Shown here one piece after another: positions 56,856-64,000 of a DNA stretch of 64,000 nucleotides. The notes below the pieces were generated by a model, which saw only the letters and a program-made list of their open reading frames with translations, had not been told where the DNA came from and did not search any database. The first letter of the stretch is position 1. Every line of letters begins with the position of its first letter. A program made the position numbers and the translations under genes. Source of the DNA: Symsagittifera roscoffensis (lineage: Eukaryota; Xenacoelomorpha; Acoela; Convolutidae); contig NC_087063.1 of NCBI RefSeq assembly GCF_963678635.1, forward strand, positions 26,097,649 through 26,161,648, given 5' to 3'.

Positions 56856-59800
56856 TGTTTTTTTTTTTCAAACAGGAAATCTAGGCAAACATGCCACGCA
56901 AGGCAACTGAACAAACTTACGAAGCAAAAACACGGCTAACAATTTTTGACATATTTCAAATAAGCCGGGAAAAAAAAACGATTTAAAAAAAAACACTTTA
57001 ATTTTCCTTTCTGGATGCTGTTTTCTGTCTCAATTTTGTTAATTGCATTATGTGCGCGGTTATATAACTTCTCTATTGAACACATCTTAAGCCTTGATTC
57101 AATGAGTTACTGGTTTTTTCAAGTCCCCCAGAAAACTTTGTAGTATCTAGTCGCCACCCAGTAGTTAAATATGAATTTTCATGAAATTGAGCATTGATAT
57201 CAGCAAGTGATTCAACTGATTTTGTTAAATTAGTTGTTAACTAGAGAAAAAGTTTTAATTCCGATTTGATAACGCTTCCTAATCGCAAGCTTAAATCATA
57301 AACCATAATGAAAAAAAAATAGATTTGCTTGGGGCCATAACTTTTTTCTACTAAATTTAAGCAATCGCCGCTTTAAAAGGGAAGAGCCCCATATCTTAAT
57401 CTTTTGATTGAACCTTCATCTCAGATTTGTGCATTGATATTTGAGAAAATGAAAAAAATTCTAAACAAGTCAAAATCACCCCTACTGACAGTCGAAGGCC
57501 GTAGAACGTGGGGTAAACTGAAAAGCGACTACCAAAAAATGCATGCACATAGAAGAGCAGCCGATTTATTTATTGGCACCATAAAAAAGTACAGTGTATT
57601 TTATGAACAGTACAGTACAGTACAGTAATGTACAGTACAGTGCAAAATAACTTTCAAAGCGTCGCAAAAAACATTAAAAAACAACAAATCCCAAATATTT
57701 TCATAATACCTGTTTTTAAAAACAGGACCCAACACAAGCCACAAATAAAAACAACAACATATGCTATCAAACTGCCAATGCTTAAAAAGCCTAAGTATGA
57801 TTAAATTGAAATATACCAAATGTAACAAAATGAGAACTTTTATTTGCTACTTAGGTTAGGAAAAATTCTTCATTCTAGTACACTACGCTTGGCTTGTGTA
57901 AACAATGGAAATGCAGTGAACTTTGAAAGAAAACAAAGGTAAAACTGCAAAAAAATGAGCGAAAACAAATTTTAAGACTTTTTCCTGGAAAAAATCACGA
58001 AGACCAATATTATAGTACTCCCTACGTACACATTACTATGAGAAAAATTTACTTAAAAAACAACAGTTTTTTGGGGGCCATTCCCTCTTGCGGGTGTTAA
58101 GTTTCGATAAAAAATCTAGGGGCCCAGCTAAAGCTGGAGGTACAAGGTTGATATTGAATGAATTTGCTAAACTGATGCGGCACGAAAAGTGTGATTTCAA
58201 ACATTGGACTTTGCCTTCAACCTTAGTTGTTTCTTTACAAAAATAAGCAAGAGAAAGAAATTTCAAATAATTAATTTTCCCAAGGAGATAATATACACCT
58301 TACAAAAAAATAAGGAGTCGCCGTTTCTGCATGACCAATTATCGCAACCTGTTTTTTCAATGGATATTTTAATCTTAGATTTGATAGTGTAAATTTTAAG
58401 AAAAACGGCCATAAGTTCTAAAAACAGATCCATGATACCTTGAAGCTACAGTGCTATTTGGAATATAATAGTCTGTGTTAATATCTTTAGCATTGGCTGT
58501 ACTTAATAGCTGGCTGGTTATTGATCAAAATGAACATATTTTGTCCGAACAGTATTTGCGTCGCAACCATATTTGCGACTTAGGTTGTAAAAAAAAGATA
58601 GTTCATACTATAATACAAGCTTTGCTTTTGCTAGAAAGTCGAACCGCAAAAAAAACAGGGTGAAAAAATTTTATCTTAAAAAAATCATCACGAGCTGGAT
58701 TGAAGTATCACTACATTCATCGATTCATAATAAACTCATTCAAGATTCCATTATATGTATGAATGCATTTTACACTTAGAACAATTCGTTCATTGAGACT
58801 TAATTAAGATTATTCAGAAGACAAAGACGGTGTAGTAAAAACGATTTTTATGGAAACGTAGAATATTGTAACAGATTTGCAGACCTAGTGTGATACTGAT
58901 GGTGTTCTGAGGTAGCTGTCGCCTTGGGCATTATCCGTGCATCCGTTCTCTGATGTTCTGATGCCTTGGCTTCTCCAGTGCTCTTTCGTGTGGTCCGCTG
59001 CTGTCTGTGGCCATGGGTGATGTTGATGAGGGAGGTGGCAGGGAGTCTGTAGGCTGAAAACCATGTACCAGGCATCACCTGAAGCACAGTGGAACCTGTT
59101 GAATACATGAAGTAACAGAAAAATTATAAATTAGTATAAAAAGCTTGGCATTGGCGGAGAAAATCCAGTTAGAAGTCGATATTACACCAAATTGGCGGTT
59201 TTACTCATTCAATTGGGCGGTTTTACACTTTATGGCACAAAAGCAAACAGAATAATTAATTTTGGCCTTATTTCAGCTTTTTGGCGAGAACTTTTAGATT
59301 TATGATATTTTCGAAGAATCAACCAAAAACTGCGTTTAATTATCTGGTTTCATTTATGGATTGTAATCATCAAAACGAGGAAAAGAGACCATGAACTATT
59401 CTATATTATTCAAAGCTTCTTCGAAAAATTAATTTCATCAGAGCAATAATGCTCAGACTCACCTGATGGGCCCCTAAGAATGACTCGTCGAACAAGACAT
59501 CCAAAATGGCATCTCTCGAGATGGCCTGTTTGCGAGACGGGAGTCCAATTACCGTGCCTCGCAGGCCCACCGGCACACAAAACCCATCGCGCACATTCAC
59601 TACCCGGTCAAACATCCGGAACTGAGTGGACTCGTCCGGCATCAGACTTCCGTTCAAATCAGAGGGCTAAAAATTAACAATTTGAATTCTTTAGACAAAT
59701 CATTTTCACAAAATTTTATGGAATTGAATAGAATGGAACTGAACTATTTTCTACACAAAATGAAGCTGAAACTTTCAGATTTTTTTTTTCTGAATAATGA

Positions 59801-62751
59801 ATTTAAATATTAGCGCAAGTTGCAATTAATACACTATGTATTAAAAACAAAATTATATATTTATTAAGAAGCTAGCAATTTAAATTCAATAGCCAACACA
59901 AAATAATAATATCACTTACCCGGAATAGGTTAACGGGGCTTCCTTTGGCCAACATTTTCCTTTTCGATTTGTACTGAAACATACTTGGATTCAAATCACT
60001 ACAACTACACAAAAAAAACATGATGAGGCATAACCTAATTCAATTGAGAACAAATATACTCCTCACATTAGCAATGTTGCATCTCTCGATCTCCGTCTGG
60101 ATCTGAGTGAGCACCTGTTCTTCCAGTATCTGACTACTGCATGAGATCTTCTTCGCCTTAGCACAAGACACTCCCTTCAAGAACTTAGTCAACTTGTCCA
60201 ACTCCTGCTGCGCATCACATCCTAGAACACAGCCAATCTAATCAGTTAAAAAACAACTTCATTTGACGCAGAAAAGGAACACGTCACGTCATCGATTAAG
60301 CTTATGTCCATACAGTTATAAACAAGACAACTGCACGTTAAAACTTTTCAAGTCTCATTTGAGATTTTTACCGTTTTTTACGTTATCATGCGCAGCCACG
60401 GCCAGCTTCGAACTTAACAACACTTTTCTACACTTCTGACTCCACATAAATGTCCTTGAATAAAATCCCCAATAGATTTTACCAAACAATAATAATCAAA
60501 TGCATAAGGGGATTCAAGCAGTGGGTGGCATGCGGCGGGGGATGGGCATATACTCGTTTCTCCTCAGAAACTCGATAACCTTCGCTATTATTTATGACAT
60601 CCAATTCTGTATGAACAACCTTCGACGCGAATAATGATTGAATTTGACGTGCGCTCCTAATAACACACATTGAAATTAAATAGGTACCTTCAAAGCATTT
60701 GAGTGTCTCAGACAATCAATTCAGTTGACTTGAAAAAATTTTTTAATAACCCTCCCCTTTCGAAAACTTTAAATGTGCCTCTAATAAAATGAGTGCTTCA
60801 AATGAACAATTTTCACCTTGAGGAAAAATGTTCTGTGCCTTGAACTTGTCGGCCGAAGGGTTCTTCATCAAGAGGGCAAACATGTCCGGGAAAGTGTCCA
60901 TGTACTCTTGTATAACAGCCATGCACTTCTCAGAGTAGAGCCAACCTATAAAGTAGGGATAGCAAAACATAAAAAGGATAGCCGGTAACTATGCAAGTAG
61001 CACAGAATGTTCCGACCAGTCTTAGAAAATACAAAAATGTTTTTTCAAATTGGTGTCCTCTTTTTCTGCATGTTTGACCAGTCAAAAAAAAGTCAATTGG
61101 AAAACAGTTTTTGACACAGGCGAAGCTGCGCTCCGCAAACACAAGCGAGGAAAATGCAAAAAAGATCTCTGAACAGGCAAAACAAAGTGAAATAAGAAAA
61201 AGGTTGAAAAGACACCTTGAGACACTTTTTTGCAAGGCTTGGGAGTAACACGTTCGCACATCTGCTTCATTGTCGCTTGTAATTTTATTAACACTAGCCA
61301 CCAATAAATCAGCTGCACTTTCTATCAAATTGCCACTGCGATGCGGGAAAAACTCGACCAAAAAAATAACTATTACAATACCACGTTTTTTCTTCCGATT
61401 GAAATCTTATTCTCCGATTTGGCAGGGTAGTTTTTGAGAACAGTCAAAAAAATTTAAAAAATAACCAAAATGTCAAAAAAGGGCTTGTTTGAGGCCCTAA
61501 CTTTTTTCTTCCAAATTTAGGAAATAGCAGCTTGAGATGGAGAGATCCCAATGATTAGTTCTTTAGTTAAAACGTTCATCTCAGATTTATGCATTTATTA
61601 TTAGAGAAAATGAACAAATTCAAAATCAAATAAGTCAAAAACCTCCTACTGAAACTTTCGAAAGCCGTAGAACGTGGTGTAAACTGAAAAGAGACTAACA
61701 AAATATGCAGACACATAGAATAGCAGCCAGTTTTTCCAATGCCACCATTGGTTTGAAAATTGGTTCAGTAGTTTGAGCAAAAAATGAAATTTTTGCGAAA
61801 AGTTTAAAAAATTTCCGAAGGGTCGCAAAAAAAACAAAAATTAACAAATCCCATACATTTTCATAAATCCTGTTGTTTTCAAACAGGACCTAACACTAGC
61901 CAAAAATAAACCACCACTATATGCTATTAAATCACCCTGCTTAAATACGCTTAAATATGATGAAATTGAACTTTACCAAAAGTGTCACAAAAGAGCACTT
62001 TTAATTGCGACTTAAGTTGGAAAAAAAGAGAGTTCGTAATAATACACTTCGCTTCGCTTATGTAAAGAACAGTGACTAGAAAAACGAAAAAAAAAACGAA
62101 CTTTTGAAACTTTAACGGAAACACTGAGAAAATTTTCAATAAGTTTTTAAATGTCGTTCGAATCACGACTAAAAGGGCTTTAATATGATTAATCACTCAA
62201 CCCTGTCCGATGATTATTTGTGGCGGCTGATTGTGCGTGGAAAACAGAAAGAAACCTCGAATACAAAGTTCCTCCCCATTTTCAACGGTCGGAACAAAAA
62301 CCAGCATCTATTCAATTTTAACTAATGGTTTGCTCCGAAAATATTTATCAAATCGACATTTGATAAAAGCATCACTCACCTACAGTCGAACGGTCTCAAG
62401 TCAGAGTAGCAACAATTAGTTCTCAAAAGAAATAGAAGCCCTAAGCGACAAGGAATCGCTAGGCATTTGTGCAACAAAAATTGGCATTTCCGGAAAGTGT
62501 TCGAGAAATGTATCGCAGATTTTAATCCGTCTTAAAAAATCAAAGCGACTCCTATCTCACAATTGCTTCCAAAGTAATGTACAACCTCTTCGTGTTACCA
62601 ACCTCCTCCACCATGGTGCAGGTTGTCTTCGTTGTTCACTCTCTTCGTGTACCCCATGACTTCTTCGTTGCTGCGGGTGAACTTCAGATTCAGCCCAATA
62701 TTAACACACCAGCCCTGATCCAAGCCACCGCCGCCTTGCTTCCCATCTGAA
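49125..62751 (-). CDS. XRN1: 5'-3' exoribonuclease XRN1 (pacman), C-terminal 693 codons in 12 exons
   Basis: Exons on the minus strand, in reading order: 62751-62603, 60945-60817, 60221-60067, 59973-59920, 59666-59463, 59078-58885, 54428-54260, 53653-53330, 53076-52897, 51714-51475, 49767-49603 and 49244-49125. All junctions are GT-AG, the phases agree throughout, and the total is one carried base plus 694 codons including TGA. XRN1 degrades decapped mRNA in the cytoplasm. The exons here encode GWCVNIGLNLKFTRSNEEV and GWLYSEKCMAVIQEYM, the LTKFLKGVSCAKAKKISCSS helical segment, YKSKRKMLAKGSP, and the SH3-like domain (FDRVVNVRDGF, VPVGLRGTVIG, DVLFDESFLG, AYRLPATSLINITHG). A poorly conserved Gln/Ser-rich tail ends in an Arg/Gly-rich stretch. 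The nuclease domain exons lie beyond 64000. The assignment to XRN1 rather than XRN2 rests on the SH3-like domain and the long tail. Confidence 0.9.
49603..49767 (-). CDS. XRN1: XRN1 exon, tail
   Basis: Encodes VLVPGQIDTTGSNVF to QNTPNFQ, Asn/Gln-rich, 55 codons, phase 0. The donor is CAG|gtaaaa. Confidence 0.78.
50040..51010 (-). repeat. Diverged tandem array in an XRN1 intron, unit about 165-190 bp
   Basis: Five to six units are anchored by ACCCTGACAGCACCCA-like motifs near 50075, 50268, 50438, 50624, 50786 and 50950. Each unit includes ATATCTCGTAAACTAAAA on +. Its reverse complement matches the array at 21240-22030. Confidence 0.6.
51475..51714 (-). CDS. XRN1: XRN1 exon, tail
   Basis: Encodes GFACTLNLLGKSYDGP to STYVQQQ. 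It has 80 codons, phase 0 at both ends. The LLGKSYDGPICATEVEALTEA part looks like a short conserved motif in an otherwise disordered tail. Confidence 0.8.
51865..51940 (+). mobile_element. tRNA-like remnant in an XRN1 intron
   Basis: A GGTCGAATAGTGAAGTGGTT start and an AGCCCGACCCCCGA end resemble the A-box side of a tRNA-derived repeat. No body is recognised. It is weak. Confidence 0.25.
52897..53076 (-). CDS. XRN1: XRN1 exon, tail
   Basis: Encodes SSAAPAAVHEYYSSVVGDL to VQIHSLHT. It has 60 codons, phase 0 at both ends. The acceptor is tttcttcag and the donor is ACG|gtcagc. Confidence 0.78.
53330..53653 (-). CDS. XRN1: XRN1 exon, low-complexity tail
   Basis: Encodes PFDPYHAPNSTYHAG to WKQMHSKQ. 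It is 108 codons long, phase 0 at both ends, with a strong gtttcag acceptor. Confidence 0.8.
53698..53892 (-). mobile_element. tRNA-Leu(UAA)-like SINE, family S, best copy
   Basis: On the minus strand, 53880-53813 reads as a tRNA-like block. It has box A TGGCTGAGTGGTTAG, an anticodon-loop-like CTTAATC (would-be anticodon UAA) and B-box GGTTCGAATCT. It is followed by oligo-T, a body with ATAGAGTTGCTTTTTGTCG and a tail ending in TTCGCCTCTGTG. Mispairs in the acceptor and anticodon stems argue against a functional tRNA gene. It lies in the intron before the 53330-53653 exon, sense to XRN1. Confidence 0.7.
54260..54428 (-). CDS. XRN1: XRN1 exon, Ser/Gln-rich tail
   Basis: Encodes AGSRHNGLHQQQSGG to PPTNNL. 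Phase joins across the 4.46-kb repeat-filled intron as AG+T. The protein is low in complexity, so this call rests on phase, splice sites and base composition. Confidence 0.75.
55133..56582 (-). mobile_element. Long-form composite repeat with a nested element
   Basis: Read on the minus strand: terminal module with CTTGCGATAAGCAAG hairpin (56582-56535), tRNA-like block (56460-56395, with GGTAATGAATACGCCTGG), a GTTTAGTTGCCATATTG motif, CGGCC blocks, TGAGGGTGAGGTGGAC and two successive tails near 55231 and 55135. An inverted-repeat element (55965-56289) sits inside it. Without the insert it is about 1.1 kb, like 18543-19632. Confidence 0.6.
55965..56289. mobile_element. hAT-type MITE (325 bp) nested in a composite repeat
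   Basis: The ends are inverted: CAGGGTGGCCA on the left and TGGCCACCCTG on the right, with a second inverted match inward (GACAGCACTGATA). A TAAAA direct repeat flanks it on both sides (55960-55964 and 56290-56294). The CAGGGTGGCC terminus is typical of hAT-derived MITEs. It has no coding capacity. Confidence 0.65.
56672..56790 (+). repeat. Tandem repeat, two copies of about 57 bp
   Basis: The unit TTCAAAAAGTTTCTAAAAAG plus AGCGATCAAAGTTCAAAAG occurs twice, almost identical. It is derived from the 165-bp array family. The copies are so alike that this expansion is recent. Confidence 0.8.
56804..56851. repeat. TA dinucleotide microsatellite
   Basis: An uninterrupted AT/TA run of about 46 bp inside the XRN1 intron. 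Confidence 0.9.
57236..57290 (+). repeat. Solo terminal module
   Basis: AACTAGAGAAAAAGTTTTAAT and a CGATTTGATAACGCTTCC-like part with a CGCAAGC half hairpin. It has no recognisable element body next to it. Confidence 0.35.
57604..57640. repeat. ACAGT microsatellite
   Basis: About seven ACAGT units with one interruption (TAATGT). Confidence 0.8.
58885..59078 (-). CDS. XRN1: XRN1 exon, SH3-like domain part 2
   Basis: Encodes VMPGTWFSAYRLPATSLINI and a Gln/Thr/His-rich run. The acceptor gtgcttcag lies 17 bp inside an upstream cag and was chosen by phase. The donor is TAG|gtctgc, phase 2. Confidence 0.88.
59463..59666 (-). CDS. XRN1: XRN1 exon, SH3-like domain part 1
   Basis: Encodes PSDLNGSLMPDE to FDESFLGAHQ, with PVGLRGTVIG, the most conserved stretch of the domain. 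The donor is CAG|gtgagt. Confidence 0.93.
59920..59973 (-). CDS. XRN1: XRN1 short exon (54 bp)
   Basis: Encodes the 18 residues YKSKRKMLAKGSPVNLFR. The acceptor tatgtttcag was preferred over an upstream tag because only it keeps the frame open. Confidence 0.88.
60067..60221 (-). CDS. XRN1: XRN1 exon
   Basis: Encodes CDAQQELDKLTKFLKGVSC to IERCNIAN. It matches the helical region before the SH3-like domain. The donor is AAT|gtgagg. Confidence 0.9.
60817..60945 (-). CDS. XRN1: XRN1 exon
   Basis: Encodes GWLYSEKCMAVIQEYM to NIFPQ. The acceptor is actttatag and the donor is CAAG|gtgaaa, phase 1. Confidence 0.9.
61113..61330 (-). mobile_element. tRNA-derived SINE-like repeat, family S, tail part
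   Basis: On the minus strand the segment carries a TTTCACTTTGTTTTGCC-like body and a tail ending in CTTCGCCTGTGTC. Leader-like sequence follows to 61330 (ATTTATTGGTGGCTAGTG). It is in the intron between exons 62603-62751 and 60817-60945. Confidence 0.45.
61390..61680 (+). repeat. Units of the 165-bp repeat family
   Basis: ATTGAAATCTTATTCTCCGA, GGCAGGGTAGTTTTTGAGAA and a following related unit match the array at 44560-45480. Confidence 0.45.
62130..62340 (-). repeat. Dispersed repeat family C, minus-strand copy
   Basis: Inverted match to 36470-36740, with GTCGTTCGAATCACGACTAA and CCGATGATTATTTG on +. Confidence 0.45.
62603..62751 (-). CDS. XRN1: XRN1 exon (first in window)
   Basis: Encodes SDGKQGGGGLDQGWCVNIG to HHGGG. 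The acceptor is tttgtag|T and the donor is GAG|gttggt, a weak donor chosen because only it keeps phase with GWLYSEK. A stronger gtaaca donor five bases later would break the frame. Confidence 0.8.
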
Positions 62752-62769
62752 CTACAAACACGAGCATTT

Positions 62770-62830
62770 TTCTACACAGAGGCGAAGCGGACCTTCGAAC
62801 CACTAGCGATACAACACATACAAAAAAATG
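62770..62830 (-). repeat. Repeat tail (TTCGCCTCTGTG type)
   Basis: An ACAGAGGCGAAGCGGACCTT block followed by ACTAGCGATACAACAC, as at 55135, 55231 and 18546. It is the end of a composite or family S element in the XRN1 intron. Confidence 0.45.
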
Positions 62831-62999
62831 AAAATGAAAATTTTTGAAAAAATGAAGTCATAAGTTTCATATGTCTAGATAGAAGTTCATTCCAGGCAAA
62901 CATGCCAGACACTTGAATTTCAAATCAGCAACAATGGAACAAAATTTACGAAAAGAAACAGCCAACACTCTTTGAGCAGACACAAGTTGAGCCGAAAAA

Positions 63000-63430
63000 A
63001 AAAAACAATTATTTTATAAAAAAAAGTTAAGTCTCACCTTAAACAACAATGGAAAACTCTTGCAATTGCAACTACAATGAAAATTGTTTATATCACAAGA
63101 AATTTCAGTGATGTGGCAACTAAGCCGACAACCTTTGAGCTGAAACCAATTGAACCGAAAATAAAAAGATTTTATGAATTTTTTTTTTAAATCTTTCAAG
63201 TCCCCCTTGAAGCTAGAATGAACAGCTCCTGCACTTGCAACTACAATGAAAGTTGCTTGCAGCGCAAAAAAAAATCAGTGATGTGGCAACTAAGCCAACA
63301 AGCTTTGAGCTGAAACCAATTGAACCGAAAGCAAAAAGATTTTATGAAAACTTTTTTTAATCTTTCAAGTCCCCCTGAAATCAGAATGAATAACAATTGC
63401 ACTTGCAACTAAAATGAAAATTGTCTACAG
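63000..63430 (+). repeat. Three tandem units of about 170-180 bp
   Basis: Two full units and one partial one share TTGCAACTACAATGAAA, TCAGTGATGTGGCAACTAAG, TTTGAGCTGAAACC and AAAGATTTTATGAA. The internal GGCAACTAAGCCGACAA motif links them to the composite repeats. Confidence 0.65.
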
Positions 63431-63529
63431 CACAAGCCAAATCCGTTGTGTTAAATTTGAAATTAAGCATGTCAGTCAGCAGCATAGTCAGCCAGTGATT
63501 CAATTGATTTTGTTAAACCAGTTTTTAAG

Positions 63530-63590
63530 TAGAAAAACGTCTAAATTCCAGTTTGATAACTCTTGCTTATCGCGAGCGCAAACAGTAACT
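63530..63590 (+). repeat. Solo terminal module with hairpin
   Basis: AAAAACGTCTAAATTCCAG and GATAACTCTTGCTTATCGCGAG. It caps the 63000-63430 units, as the module does in other elements. Confidence 0.45.
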
Positions 63591-63689
63591 GACATAACTG
63601 TCAGTTTCAAAATTTGGTCATTTTGAAGGCCAGAACATTTTTCGAAATGACCGCTGAAGCAGGTAGGTTTTCAACAAGTTCTTTCTATT

Positions 63690-64000
63690 AAACCATTGAT
63701 TGATATCAAAATTGGCAAGATAGTTGTCGAGAAAAAAAATTCCAAAAAACGGTCATTAAATCAAAAATTTGTCTTTCCCAAGAATCAAAGCTTTTTAATG
63801 CGCTATTTCAATTGAAACCAAAATCTCAGATTTGGAAGGGTAGTTCTCGAGTAAAAATTTCAAAAAACGATCAAACAATCAAAATTCTGATTTGTGCGAG
63901 TGCCATTACTCTTTGCGTAAAAAAATTGAGTGAAGCTGATCACGCAGGGAGGCTTCCCATAACCAGTTTAACCCATTGAACCCAAAATCTAAGATTTGGG
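63690..64000 (+). repeat. Units of the 165-bp repeat family at the window edge
   Basis: About two diverged units with ATCTCAGATTTGGAAGGG and AAAAACGATCAAACAATC landmarks. The array continues past the window. It lies inside XRN1 intron sequence. Confidence 0.45.

Larger units (their letters stand above)
54429..58884 (-). other. 4.46-kb XRN1 intron filled with repeats
   Basis: The flanking exons join in phase (AG+T), so no coding exon needs to be missing. The intron holds a long composite repeat with a nested element (55133-56582), a 57-bp tandem repeat, a TA tract and an ACAGT microsatellite. It also holds single units of the 165-bp family. Confidence 0.6.

Noticed and set aside
60930-61361. 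143-codon open frame on - between XRN1 exons
   Set aside because: Most of it is a family S repeat in the intron; only the part below 60945 is an XRN1 exon, and that is in a different frame.
62590-62603. Stronger gtaaca donor for the first XRN1 exon in the window
   Set aside because: It would leave phase 2, and the next exon would then read into a stop; the weaker gttggt donor keeps the conserved GWLYSEK frame.
1-64000. Retroviral, LTR, Polinton or CRISPR sequences
   Set aside because: No reverse transcriptase, integrase, capsid-like or polymerase coding traces, no LTR pairs and no CRISPR-like arrays were recognised; the direct repeats found have other explanations.

Overview
This is an AT-rich segment of an invertebrate animal nuclear genome. 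The coding content is animal: a TRPC-type cation channel, an ADF/cofilin, an ankyrin-repeat protein of the ANKRD33 type, the 3' part of an XRN1 exoribonuclease gene and a small class I methyltransferase. Introns are GT-AG and mostly 0.3-4.5 kb, and the standard genetic code fits all genes. I cannot place the species. The dense load of tRNA-derived non-autonomous repeats would fit several lineages, pelagic tunicates among them, but that is only a guess.

Layout. 1-3.5 kb: repeat-rich spacer. 3.6-9.0 kb: a tail-to-tail pair of intronless genes, the ANKRD33-like gene on + (3571-4890) and the TRPC gene on - (5275-9030), with facing poly(A) signals about 100 bp apart. 9-33 kb: a gene-free region. 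It holds composite repeats with tRNA-like modules (15-20.5 kb), a diverged short-unit tandem array (21.2-22.0 kb) and a recent 4.44 kb direct tandem duplication (23327-31366). 33.3-37.1 kb: a three-exon ADF/cofilin gene on +, 156 aa. 37.1-46.6 kb: repeats only, including a foldback element, two diverged segment pairs and an array with a unit of about 165 bp. 46650-47660: an intronless methyltransferase on -. 49.1-62.75 kb: the last twelve exons of XRN1 on -, whose phases join without error to give 693 codons and a stop. Its nuclease-encoding 5' exons lie beyond position 64000. Introns and the right end are full of the same repeats.

How the genes relate. There is no operon. TRPC channels, ANKRD33 proteins and cofilin act in signalling and the cytoskeleton, while XRN1 is the cytoplasmic 5'-3' mRNA decay nuclease. 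The TRPC protein has an unusual long coiled-coil tail with an SxIP-type motif, and its convergent neighbour carries a zinc-site-like Cys/His cluster after its ankyrin repeats.

The most unusual DNA is the repeat landscape. A short terminal module, with a hairpin of the form CTTGC-loop-GCAAG followed by a CCCGTAAACAA-like stretch, recurs more than ten times. It caps several otherwise different elements, many carrying a tRNA-like module, and in one element (20142-20542) it occurs at both ends in inverted orientation. No retroviral, LTR or other autonomous transposon coding sequence was recognised.
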